Source: Bacteroidota bacterium
GTDB taxonomy: Bacteria; Bacteroidota; Bacteroidia; Bacteroidales; GCA-2711565
DNA length: 64,000 bases
Assembly: GCA_018816945.1 (NCBI GenBank)
Contig: JAHIVC010000099.1
Coordinates: 316,554-380,553 of the forward strand
Reading direction: 5' to 3'
A program made the position numbers and the translations under genes. Below the pieces are notes generated by a model. That model searched no databases and was not told the origin of the DNA. It worked only from the letters and a program-made list of their open reading frames with translations. Shown here one piece after another: positions 55,244 to 63,928 of the stretch; position 1 is the stretch's first letter; each line of letters opens with the position of its first letter.

Positions 55244-56186
55244 AAAGTTTCAAGTATATTTTTACATCCACCCCCGAATTTGGCTGACTTTCAAAAATTA
55301 GCTGACCATTGATCGAACGAATTCTTGATTGAATATTGGCATAGCCTCTTCCTTCGGTTTTGATTAAAACGTCGTTGATGTCGAACCCTTTGCCATCGTC
55401 GGTATAATGAATATTTAATTGTTGGCTTTCTTTGAACAAATCAATCTTTATGTTTTTTGAGGATGCGTGTTTAATCGTATTATTAATTAGTTCACAGATA
55501 ACCCTGTATAAAACTACTTCCACATTAAAATCAAGGCGTTCCTCATTAATGTTTGAGTCGATCTTTATTCTGATGCCTTTGGAAATATTTACTTTATCGA
55601 CAAAAGATTTAAGGGCGCTGATTAATCCAAAATTATCAAGGATATGGGGGCTTAAATGGTTTGATATTTCTTTGATAGAAGTGATGGCTTCTCCGGCAAC
55701 CAAATTCATATTGTCGACAATCTTTTTGTTTTTTGCTTCTTGTTTGGTTTGTGAAAGGGCAGAAGCCAACATTTTTATTGAAGAAAGCAGGGGGCCTAAC
55801 CCATCGTGTAAATCTTTGGCAAAACTTCGCCTTTCTTTTTCTTCGGTAAGGATAATTGTTTCTAATACTTTTTGCTCTGATTCTTTTCTGAGTTCGTCAA
55901 TATGTTTGAGAAAATCAAATATTTTACGAATGTAAAATACCCCTACCAATAAAAATATTGAAATAAAAATTCCTAACCAATGGGCAAAAGTTACTTCTGG
56001 CAAGGTGGTGTTTTTTTGTATGAATGGGATCAACTCGATCAGCCTTCTTATGGCCATCAAAAACAGGGCAATGGAAATAAGTATCCAGGAGATGTTGAAC
56101 TTGGTCTTTTTAATTAATGGAACAGCCATAAGGGCAGCCGAAAACTGCAATACGATTGAAAGTATCAGGGCTATTTTGATAAACAT
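55230..56186 (-). CDS. NarX-type sensor histidine kinase (HisKA_3)
   Basis: 318 residues with three N-terminal membrane helices (about 1-22, 30-50, 67-88) and no large extracellular domain, then a coiled linker, the dimerisation/phospho-acceptor motif SFAKDLHDGLGPLLSSIKM (His127) and an HATPase_c domain (ELINNTIKHASSKNI, DDGKGF, GRGYANIQSRI). It phosphorylates the NarL-type regulator encoded next. The short membrane sensor suggests detection of a membrane-associated or redox signal. Confidence 0.92.
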   Translation of the reverse strand: MFIKIALILSIVLQFSAALMAVPLIKKTKFNISWILISIALFLMAIRRLIELIPFIQKNTTLPEVTFAHWLGIFISIFLLVGVFYIRKIFDFLKHIDELRKESEQKVLETIILTEEKERRSFAKDLHDGLGPLLSSIKMLASALSQTKQEAKNKKIVDNMNLVAGEAITSIKEISNHLSPHILDNFGLISALKSFVDKVNISKGIRIKIDSNINEERLDFNVEVVLYRVICELINNTIKHASSKNIKIDLFKESQQLNIHYTDDGKGFDINDVLIKTEGRGYANIQSRIRSINGQLIFESQPNSGVDVKIYLKLYAKN

Positions 56187-56245
56187 AACCCAAAATTAAC
56201 GAAAATATGGATGGATTTAAATGTTTTTCCTTAAGAAGAAAAGTA

Positions 56246-57052
56246 TCATAACCCCAACGACAGCGAAACCAATTCCGCAATATCCAGGTTCTTCATTTCT
56301 TCTTCTTTGTTTTTGTATTTGATGCCATCGGTCATCATTACCATACAGAACGGGCAAGCGGTTGCCACGATATCGGCCTTGGTTTCAATGGCATCTTCAA
56401 TGCGTTCGATAAAAACTTCTTTGTCACCTTTTTCGGCTTCTTTAAACATTTGTCCGCCCCCGGCTCCACAGCATAAAGCAACGCTTTTACATCTTGCCAT
56501 CTCAACATTTTGAACAGGCAAGGCTTTTAAAATTTCACGTGGAGCTTCATACTCATCATTGGCACGACCTAAATAACAAGGATCGTGGAAAGTAACTTTT
56601 TGGCCTTTAAAAGTATCGTTAAATTTAAAATTGCCTTGTTTGGCTTGCTCGGCCAAAAATTGAGAATGATGAATCACCTCATAATTTCCACCAAAATCAG
56701 GATATTCATTCTTAAAAGTATTGTAATCGTGAGGGTCGCAGGTGATGATTTTCTTTACTCCGTAGCCATTTAAAATTTCGATATTCGTCATGGCCTGCAT
56801 CTGAAAAAGCATTTCATTTCCGGCTCTTCGCGCGATATCGCCACTGTCTGATTCTTCTACTCCCAGAACAGCATAATCGATTTTCAAGTGGTTCAGAATT
56901 TTCACAAATTCACGACTTACTTTTTTATATCTATCGTCGAAAGCACCGGCTGATCCTACCCAAAACAAGTATTCAGGTTTTTTGCCATGTGCGGCCAAAT
57001 CTGCCATAACGGGGACATCAATTTTAATTTTGCTGTTGTCTGGAGTATCCAT
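56246..57052 (-). CDS. CCG-domain Fe-S protein (HdrD C-terminal-like)
   Basis: 268 residues. The second CCG domain is complete (FHDPCYLGRANDEYEAPRE, LCCGAGGGQMF, ACPFCMVMMTDG); the first is degenerate (WVGSAGAFDDRYKK, CDPHDYNTF). This is the catalytic-half of HdrD/DUF224 proteins. It pairs with the NarI-like membrane Fe-S protein encoded upstream (57608-58921), giving a split version of the fused protein at 49309-51126. Cassette D lies between the two. Confidence 0.85.
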   Translation of the reverse strand: MDTPDNSKIKIDVPVMADLAAHGKKPEYLFWVGSAGAFDDRYKKVSREFVKILNHLKIDYAVLGVEESDSGDIARRAGNEMLFQMQAMTNIEILNGYGVKKIITCDPHDYNTFKNEYPDFGGNYEVIHHSQFLAEQAKQGNFKFNDTFKGQKVTFHDPCYLGRANDEYEAPREILKALPVQNVEMARCKSVALCCGAGGGQMFKEAEKGDKEVFIERIEDAIETKADIVATACPFCMVMMTDGIKYKNKEEEMKNLDIAELVSLSLGL

Positions 57053-57053
57053 T

Positions 57054-57599
57054 GTTTTGCGTGTTAAAGTGTTTGCGTGTTAATGTTTTTGCGTGTTAAT
57101 GTGTTTATGTTATTGTACTCATTGTTTGGAATATGGATTAAATTCGACGTTAACACCCAACACTTAAACACGTTAAAACAATCATTTCTTCTTTTCTAAG
57201 TACCTTAATAACCCCAATGTGAGACTTTTCACTTTATCACATTCTTCACGGAGTTTATTAATTTCAAATTTTTCTAATAAATTTAAGTCTTCCAAAATAT
57301 AGGTCATGCTTTTTACCTCTGAAGCTGAGCTTTGAGCATAATCGAGAAAACGAATAAAATCTTTTTTATTATATCTTGCAAATCCTTCAGCGATATTATT
57401 CATGGTAGAAAGGGCAGCACTTTTAAACTGTTTTTTGGTGTCGAAATCGCTTTTTAAGGTTTCAGTGTTAGATAATTGGAATACATGTTTTGTTAACTGT
57501 CTAGCAGCTTGCCAACATTCCAAATCCTCAAATTGATCAATTTTTGTCATGATTTTCAATCTATCTTGAACACACAAACACGCGAACACTTTAACACGT
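57054..57599 (-). mobile_element. four-helix-bundle cassette D (8-nt arrays) splitting two Fe-S subunit genes
   Basis: Seven tandem plus-strand octads, consensus GTGTTWRY, run from 57061 to 57116. Four minus-strand octads of the same type lie at 57179-57148 and four more at 57599-57568 on the other side of the gene. 57059-57081 pairs along all 23 positions with 57577-57599 if two G-U pairs are allowed. The right end is 8 bp from the stop of the upstream gene. Confidence 0.65.
57182..57550 (-). CDS. four-helix-bundle protein (cassette D)
   Basis: 122 residues from ATG 57550; the in-frame GTG at 57589 lies inside a repeat unit and is rejected. Helical; the family core appears as DLECWQAARQLTKHVFQL...FDTKKQFKSAALSTMNNIAEGFARYNKKDFIRFLDYAQSSASEVKSM, with the NIAEGFARY motif shared with cassette A and B proteins. 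A third subgroup of the family. No RT, rRNA or VR/TR sequence is nearby. Confidence 0.9.
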   Translation of the reverse strand: MTKIDQFEDLECWQAARQLTKHVFQLSNTETLKSDFDTKKQFKSAALSTMNNIAEGFARYNKKDFIRFLDYAQSSASEVKSMTYILEDLNLLEKFEINKLREECDKVKSLTLGLLRYLEKKK

Positions 57600-57607
57600 A
57601 AAAAAGT

Positions 57608-58921
57608 TTAAACCTTATTAACATATATATCCTCTGCCCATTTCATCCGGTCTTGTGGTGAAAACTGCCAGGGAGCCCCATTGTTCTCAATATTTGTGAA
57701 AATAGCATTTAATTCGGCAGGAGCAGCGGCATTTTCTAAAGCAAGATATCGACGCATTTCCAAAATGATAGATAATGGCTCAATATTTACAGGGCATTCG
57801 ATTGCACATGCATTACAAGTGGTACAAGCCCATAACTCCTCAGGTTGAATAAAATCGAATAATGTTTTCTTATCAATAGTATCATTTTTGGTTTTTCTTA
57901 CCGATTCAAGCATGTCGCGCACATCCATCATGATTTTTCGTGGGGAAAGCAATTTCCCGGTAATATTTGCGGGGCATCTTGATGTACAACGTCCACATTC
58001 AGTGCATGAATAGGCGTCCATAAGGTTTTTCCAGGTAAGATCTTCGATGTTTTTTGCACCAAAAACAACCTTTCCGGCATTTTCTTCTTCTTGTGGTTCA
58101 AACGATCCGTCCAACATCAATTTAATTTCTTTTGTTACCGAAGGCATATCGGCCATTTTGCCTTTGGGTTCCAATCGTGTGTAATAAACATTAGGGAAGG
58201 CCAGAAAAACATGAAAATGTTTTGAATAAGGAATGTAATTCAAGAACATCAAAACCCCGATAATATGAAACCACCAACCAAATCGTTCCAGAAAAATTAA
58301 AGTGTTTGTTGGCAATCCTTCAAAAAGAGGGATAAATAAACCGCTTAATGGAAAATCCCCGACATTTACATAGTGATCAATAAGACGTTCTTGCAAAATA
58401 CTATCACATGCATTCATCATAAAAATTGAAGACATCAAAAAAACTTCTGTTATTAAAATAATATTTGCATCAGAACGTGGCCATAAGGTCATCTCTTTAT
58501 TCCAAAACCTTTTAACTTTTAAAATGTTACGCCGGATCAGAAAAACAATACATACTAATATTACGGATAAGGCAAATAATTCAAATACGGTTATTAAAAT
58601 AGGATATAAATTTCCTATAAACGCGAAAACCCGATGAGAGCCCCAAATTCCGTCAATAAGTATTTCTAACATTTCTATGTTAACAATTATAAAGCCGAAA
58701 TAAACAAAAATGTGCAAAATACCTACAATCGGACGAGATAACATTTTGGATTGTAGAATAGTAACTAAAAACATCAATCTCCATCTTTTTTGTTTTTGGT
58801 CGGATAAATCCAATTTTTTCCCTCGATTTATATTTCCGGAGATAGTTTTTACATTTTTGTAGAAAAACAGAATTGCAGCAAATAACAGGAGAATAAATAT
58901 AATATTTGGGATCATGGGCAT
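57608..58921 (-). CDS. NarI-like membrane protein with two 4Fe-4S clusters (HdrE/EMO-like)
   Basis: 437 residues. About six membrane helices in the first 260 residues with candidate haem-b histidines (GILHIFVYFGF, GWWFHIIGVLMFLNYIPYSKHFH), then 4Fe-4S motifs CTECGRCTSRCP and CTTCNACAIECP. With the CCG protein downstream it forms a split ETF:menaquinone-oxidoreductase-like complex. Two -7-like boxes upstream suggest it heads the operon. Confidence 0.86.
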   Translation of the reverse strand: MPMIPNIIFILLLFAAILFFYKNVKTISGNINRGKKLDLSDQKQKRWRLMFLVTILQSKMLSRPIVGILHIFVYFGFIIVNIEMLEILIDGIWGSHRVFAFIGNLYPILITVFELFALSVILVCIVFLIRRNILKVKRFWNKEMTLWPRSDANIILITEVFLMSSIFMMNACDSILQERLIDHYVNVGDFPLSGLFIPLFEGLPTNTLIFLERFGWWFHIIGVLMFLNYIPYSKHFHVFLAFPNVYYTRLEPKGKMADMPSVTKEIKLMLDGSFEPQEEENAGKVVFGAKNIEDLTWKNLMDAYSCTECGRCTSRCPANITGKLLSPRKIMMDVRDMLESVRKTKNDTIDKKTLFDFIQPEELWACTTCNACAIECPVNIEPLSIILEMRRYLALENAAAPAELNAIFTNIENNGAPWQFSPQDRMKWAEDIYVNKV

Positions 58922-58980
58922 TAGTATTTATGCTATTGAATAATATCGAATATTTCTTATCGCTATTGGATTAAAAATTA

Positions 58981-58997
58981 CAAAATTATCAAATTTA
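58981..58997 (-). promoter_or_regulatory. tandem -7 boxes for the Fe-S membrane operon
   Basis: TAATTTTG and TAAATTTG, 60-69 bp before the start codon; no convincing -33 TTG. Confidence 0.4.
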
Positions 58998-59318
58998 AAA
59001 TGTTAAAAAAAATATTTTGTTTTTAAGACATTATAATCTGAAAATAGGACTATTATCCATAGAGTTTTTAATACTTGAAACTAAAATTTCAAAAACAGCC
59101 TGCCCTGTTGAAAACAGGAAAATGAATTGAAATTTGCAAGTTTGAAGTTCGAATGCCGGAATGCAAGTTTAGGAAGGATTGTAACGAATAAAATAAAAAA
59201 TTCCATTTTAATACCTCGCTGTTTGCCTTTGCATTTTCCTCTAAGAATCAAAAATAAATCCCTTCACTTAAAAGCCTTTCAAAGTGCCCTAAAGTGTTAA
59301 AAAATTGAAAGGAATCCG

Positions 59319-59326
59319 TATATTTG
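59319..59326 (+). promoter_or_regulatory. -7 box for icmF
   Basis: TATATTTG, 28 bp before ATG 59355, with a GTGTTA string about 19 bp upstream in the -33 region. Confidence 0.45.
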
Positions 59327-59354
59327 TTCAACCTAATAAATTAAAATTCAAACT

Positions 59355-62300
59355 ATGTTGAAAAATGAGGTTTATAAACCTGTAAATCATATCCGCATTG
59401 TTACTGCTGCTTCTTTATACGACGGACATGATGTTGCCATTAATGTAATGCGAAGGATTATCCAGTCGAGTGGAGCAGAGGTTATCCATTTGGGGCATAA
59501 TCGATCGGTTCTTGAAATTGTGGAATGTGCGATTCAGGAGGATGTTCAGGCCATTGCCATTACATCATATCAGGGAGGGCATCTTGAATTTTTTAAATAC
59601 ATGTTTGATTTACTGAAAGAACGCTCCTCAATTCACATAAAAATATTCGGTGGTGGAGGGGGGGTTATACTTCCAGAGGAAATTGAAGCATTGCATACTT
59701 ATGGGATTACCCGTATCTATTCTCCCGATGATGGACGTAACATGGGGTTGCAAGGGATGATAAATGATTTGTTGAAACAATCCGATTTTGCAGCAGGCAA
59801 AGGTGTGAGAGCCAACTTAAAAAGTCTGGCTGAAAAAGATCCTAAAACAATTGCACAACTTATTTCGGCTGCAGAAAATAATCCAGAAGAAGTAGAAGTT
59901 ACCCTTAAAAAGATACGGGAAATTGCCGCTAAAAATAAAGCTCCGGTATTAGGTATTACCGGAACAGGTGGTGCCGGAAAATCTTCTTTGGTTGATGAGA
60001 TTGTGCGCAGATTTTTAACTGATTTGCCCGATAAAACCATTGCCATTATTTCGGTCGATCCCTCAAAGAGAAAGACCGGTGGAGCATTGCTAGGTGATCG
60101 GATAAGGATGAATTCAATCTTTAGTCCAAGGGTTTATATGCGTTCACTGGCAACCCGCCAGTCAAATTTGGCCATGTCGAAATATGTGAAAGATGCCGAA
60201 AGTATTGTACAAGCTGCTAAGTATGACATGGTAATATTAGAAACTTCGGGTATCGGACAATCGGATACGGAAATCATCGATCACAGCGATCTTTCACTTT
60301 ATGTGATGACTCCGGAATATGGCGCGGCAACACAACTTGAAAAAATCGACATGCTCGATTTCGCGGATATTATTGCCTTAAATAAATTTGATAAAAGAGG
60401 CGCACTGGATGCATTACGGGACGTGAAGAAACAATATGCCCGTAACCATAATTTGTGGCATGAAGAGGTAGATAAAATGCCGGTTTACGGCACAATTGCC
60501 TCTCAATTTAATGATCCCGGGGTTAATCAATTGTATCAGGCTATCATTGCAAAAATCAAAGAGAAAACAGGGGTTGATTATCATTCAAAGATGCATCCGG
60601 AAAATGAAATGTCGGAAAAAGTTTTTATCATTCCGCCCAATCGCACCCGTTATTTATCTGAAATATCCGAAACGGTTAGAAAATATAATACATGGACTGA
60701 AAATCAAGCTACTACTGCCCAACGAATGTATGTGATTCGAAGAGCAATTGAAGAACTCGATCCCGAAAAGAATAAAATGAGTATTTCTGAATTGGAAAAT
60801 ATTTACAGAAAAATTGAAATAGATCTCGACGGCCATAATAAGCAATTAATTGAGGGATGGGGCGAAAAGAAAAAAGCATTTTATGAGCCTTTTTATACCT
60901 ATAAAGTCAGAAATAAGATCATTAAAGTTGAGACTTCGACCGAATCATTATCCCATCTTAAAATTCCAAAAATTTCACTACCTAAATACGAAGGTTGGGG
61001 CGATGTATTGAAATGGATTCTAAAGGAAAATATTCCGGGTGAGTTTCCATTTGCAGCCGGAGTGTTCCCGTTTAAACGTCAGGGTGAAGATCCAACCCGC
61101 ATGTTTGCAGGCGAAGGTGGTCCAGAACGTACCAATCGTCGGTTTCATTACGTGTCATTGGGAATGCCGGCAAAAAGGCTTTCTACCGCTTTTGACTCTG
61201 TTACACTTTATGGTGAAGATCCCGACCGAAGACCTGATATTTATGGAAAGATAGGGAATTCAGGTGTTTCGATTTGCTGTCTGGATGATGCAAAAAAATT
61301 GTATTCAGGCTTTCACCTGACGGATGAAATGACTTCGGTTTCGATGACAATTAATGGTCCGGCACCTTCTATGGTTGGGTACTTCATGAATGCAGCCATC
61401 GATCAGGAATGCGAAATTTACATCAAAGAGCAAGGCATTGAAGCTGAAATTGAAGCAAAAATTGCTAAGTTGTACAAAGAACGTGGTACGAAACGTCCTA
61501 AATATCAGGGCAAGTTACCCAAAGGAAATGACGGATTGGGATTGATGCTTTTGGGAGTGACCGGAGATCAGGTTTTGCCGAAAGAAATTTATGAAAAAAT
61601 TAAAGCAGATACCCTTTGCAAGGTTAGGGGAACAATACAGGCCGATATTTTAAAAGAAGATCAAGCACAAAATACCTGTATTTATTCTACTGATTTTTCA
61701 CTCCGATTGATGGGAGATGTGCAGGAATACTTCATTAATCATAAGGTCCAGAATTTTTACTCAGTCTCGATTTCAGGTTATCATATCGCGGAAGCAGGAG
61801 CAAATCCAATATCTCAATTGGCTTTCACTTTAGCTAATGGTTTTACATATGTTGAATATTATGCTTCACGAGGAATGAAAATCGATCATTTTGCTCCAAA
61901 CTTATCTTTCTTCTTTTCTAACGGACTTGATCCTGAATATTCCGTTTTGGGAAGGGTAGCAAGGTTAATCTGGGCTAAAGCCATGAAGTTAAAATATGGT
62001 GCAAACGATCGTTCTCAAAAATTGAAATATCATATTCAAACCTCAGGCCGATCATTGCATGCTCAGGAAATTGACTTTAATGATATTCGCACAACACTGC
62101 AGGCGCTTTACGCCATTTACGATAATTGCAATTCTTTACATACCAATGCTTATGATGAAGCCATCACCACGCCAACAGAGGAATCGGTAAGACGAGCGAT
62201 GGCTATTCAGTTAATCATTAACCATGAATTGGGCCTGGCAACAAATCAAAATCCATTGCAAGGTTCGTTTATTATTGAGGAATTAACCGATTTGGTTGAA

Positions 62301-62726
62301 GAAGCAGTGATGCTTGAATTCGACCGGATCAACGAAAGAGGCGGAGTATTGGGAGCAATGGAGACCATGTATCAGCGCAGTAAAATACAGGAAGAATCAT
62401 TGTATTACGAAACCCTAAAGCATAATGGCAAATTGCCGATTATGGGGGTAAATACTTTCTTATCCTCAAAAGGTTCACCAACAATCACTCCCGGAGAAGT
62501 TATTCGTGCGACTCCTGAAGAAAAGGAATATCAGATTAAAATGCTGGAACAACTCCATAAAACATATGTTCAAGAATCGAAAACAAATCTTCAGGAATTA
62601 AGATTGGCTGCGGTTCGAAACAAAAATGTTTTCGAACAATTAATGGAAGCCAGTAAGTATTGTTCAATAGGACAAATTACCGGAGCTTTGTTTGAAGTAG
62701 GTGGACAATATCGAAGAAATATGTAA
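59355..62726 (+). CDS. icmF: fused isobutyryl-CoA mutase IcmF
   Basis: 1123 residues in the IcmF order: N-terminal B12-binding domain ([15 protein letters not shown], the DxHxxG-type lower-ligand loop with His), MeaI-type G-protein chaperone domain (P-loop GTGGAGKSS near residue 203, LNKFDKRG), then the acyl-CoA-binding mutase barrel. The two residues that set specificity are Phe584 (in TRMFAGEG) and Gln772 (in KEDQAQNTC), where methylmalonyl-CoA mutase has Tyr and Arg. It therefore interconverts isobutyryl-CoA and butyryl-CoA. buk follows 39 bp later. Confidence 0.93.
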   Translation: MLKNEVYKPVNHIRIVTAASLYDGHDVAINVMRRIIQSSGAEVIHLGHNRSVLEIVECAIQEDVQAIAITSYQGGHLEFFKYMFDLLKERSSIHIKIFGGGGGVILPEEIEALHTYGITRIYSPDDGRNMGLQGMINDLLKQSDFAAGKGVRANLKSLAEKDPKTIAQLISAAENNPEEVEVTLKKIREIAAKNKAPVLGITGTGGAGKSSLVDEIVRRFLTDLPDKTIAIISVDPSKRKTGGALLGDRIRMNSIFSPRVYMRSLATRQSNLAMSKYVKDAESIVQAAKYDMVILETSGIGQSDTEIIDHSDLSLYVMTPEYGAATQLEKIDMLDFADIIALNKFDKRGALDALRDVKKQYARNHNLWHEEVDKMPVYGTIASQFNDPGVNQLYQAIIAKIKEKTGVDYHSKMHPENEMSEKVFIIPPNRTRYLSEISETVRKYNTWTENQATTAQRMYVIRRAIEELDPEKNKMSISELENIYRKIEIDLDGHNKQLIEGWGEKKKAFYEPFYTYKVRNKIIKVETSTESLSHLKIPKISLPKYEGWGDVLKWILKENIPGEFPFAAGVFPFKRQGEDPTRMFAGEGGPERTNRRFHYVSLGMPAKRLSTAFDSVTLYGEDPDRRPDIYGKIGNSGVSICCLDDAKKLYSGFHLTDEMTSVSMTINGPAPSMVGYFMNAAIDQECEIYIKEQGIEAEIEAKIAKLYKERGTKRPKYQGKLPKGNDGLGLMLLGVTGDQVLPKEIYEKIKADTLCKVRGTIQADILKEDQAQNTCIYSTDFSLRLMGDVQEYFINHKVQNFYSVSISGYHIAEAGANPISQLAFTLANGFTYVEYYASRGMKIDHFAPNLSFFFSNGLDPEYSVLGRVARLIWAKAMKLKYGANDRSQKLKYHIQTSGRSLHAQEIDFNDIRTTLQALYAIYDNCNSLHTNAYDEAITTPTEESVRRAMAIQLIINHELGLATNQNPLQGSFIIEELTDLVEEAVMLEFDRINERGGVLGAMETMYQRSKIQEESLYYETLKHNGKLPIMGVNTFLSSKGSPTITPGEVIRATPEEKEYQIKMLEQLHKTYVQESKTNLQELRLAAVRNKNVFEQLMEASKYCSIGQITGALFEVGGQYRRNM

Positions 62727-62765
62727 ATTTAACATCTTTAAATTACCTGATAAAAAACATAAATT

Positions 62766-63842
62766 ATGTACTCAAAAAAAATCCTGGTTATCTATCCTGA
62801 AGAAAAATCAACATACATTGCTGTTTATTATGGATCAGAAATGACATTCCTTAAAAATATTAAGCACACAGATGTTGAACTGGATGCTTTTAAGGAAATA
62901 AAAGATCAACTCACATTCAGGAAAAAAGCCATTTTAGATGTGTTGATTGAGAACGATATTGATATCAAAAAAGTTAATTTGTTAATGTCGAGATCGGGAA
63001 TGATGAAGCCTGTTAAATCAGGGATTTATGAAATCAACGAATTGATGATTAAAGATTTGGTCGAAGGCAGCAAAAGTGAGCATCATATCAATTTAGGTGG
63101 ATTGGTTTCGAAAGAGATTGCTGACGATTTAGGCATCAAAGCATACATGGCTGATCCTGTTGTTGTGGATGAATTTGATGAAGTAGCTCGTGTGAGCGGA
63201 CATCCGCTGATTGAAAGGAAATCCCGATTTCATGCATTGAGCCATAAACATTTTGCACGTAAATATGCCAAATCTATCAGCAAACAATATGAAGATTTAA
63301 ATCTTATTGTGGTTTATGTAGGAACCAAAGGAATTTCAATTGGTGCACATAAAAAAGGGAAGGTGATTGATGTAAATCAATCGTATGATGGAGATGGCCC
63401 TTTTGGAGTTACAAGGGCAGGATCTTTGCCAACAGGTGATTTGATCCGTTTGTGTTTCAGTAGGAAATATAATGAAAGCGAAATGCTTGACTTGGTTCAA
63501 CGAGGAGGAGGATATGCTGCATATCTTGGAACTTCTAATTTATCTGAAATAGATCAGCGACTCATGTCGGGCGACGATACCGCCATATTTATTTCTTATG
63601 CATGTGCCTATCAGGTTGCCAAAGAAATTGGTGGAATGTACGCGGTGTTGGATGCAAAAGTAGATGCCATTATTTTAAGCGGGAATATCTTTAATAGTGA
63701 ACGCTTTCTTGAAAATGTAACCCGAAGGGTTGGCAAAATTGCTCCCATTGCTTTGTATCCAAGCAAAAATGATTTTGAAGCCATTGCCATGAATGGATTA
63801 CGATTGCTGAAAGAAGAAATCGTGGCTCAAGAGTATAAGTAA
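62766..63842 (+). CDS. buk: butyrate kinase
   Basis: 358 residues, the usual length. ASKHA-fold acetate/butyrate kinase: KKILVIYPEEKSTYIAVY at the N-terminus, LMSRSGMMKPVKSGIYEIN, the HALSHKHFAR motif with catalytic His/Arg, and YDGDGPFGVTRAGSLPTGDL. Makes ATP from butyryl- or isobutyryl-phosphate. It directly follows icmF; the usual partner phosphotransbutyrylase is not in the window. Confidence 0.95.
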   Translation: MYSKKILVIYPEEKSTYIAVYYGSEMTFLKNIKHTDVELDAFKEIKDQLTFRKKAILDVLIENDIDIKKVNLLMSRSGMMKPVKSGIYEINELMIKDLVEGSKSEHHINLGGLVSKEIADDLGIKAYMADPVVVDEFDEVARVSGHPLIERKSRFHALSHKHFARKYAKSISKQYEDLNLIVVYVGTKGISIGAHKKGKVIDVNQSYDGDGPFGVTRAGSLPTGDLIRLCFSRKYNESEMLDLVQRGGGYAAYLGTSNLSEIDQRLMSGDDTAIFISYACAYQVAKEIGGMYAVLDAKVDAIILSGNIFNSERFLENVTRRVGKIAPIALYPSKNDFEAIAMNGLRLLKEEIVAQEYK

Positions 63843-63852
63843 CATCTCTATC

Positions 63853-63886
63853 CCCCAAAACCATAACTTAAGTTATGGTTTTGGGG
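63853..63886 (+). terminator. 34-bp perfect palindrome after buk
   Basis: 17-bp self-complementary arms (CCCCAAAACCATAACTT and its complement) with no loop, 10 bp after the buk stop. It lacks a following T-run, so it is an atypical terminator or a processing hairpin. Confidence 0.5.
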
Positions 63887-63928
63887 ACATAAATAATACT
63901 CCCCATAAATTTAATTTGAATGTCACAT

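Larger units (their letters stand above)
58922..59354. other. 433-bp divergent intergenic region
   Basis: Minus-strand -7 boxes TAATTTTG (58988-58981) and TAAATTTG (58997-58990) serve the Fe-S operon; plus-strand TATATTTG (59319-59326) serves icmF. In between, 59096-59168 holds a CCTGTT/AACAGG hairpin and degenerate octads resembling TTTGAAGT, similar in style to cassette C flanks. Confidence 0.5.

Noticed and set aside
57061-57116. Tandem octads as a possible CRISPR array
   Set aside because: Units are only 8 nt with no spacers, and no cas gene is present; the pattern is a tandem degenerate array.
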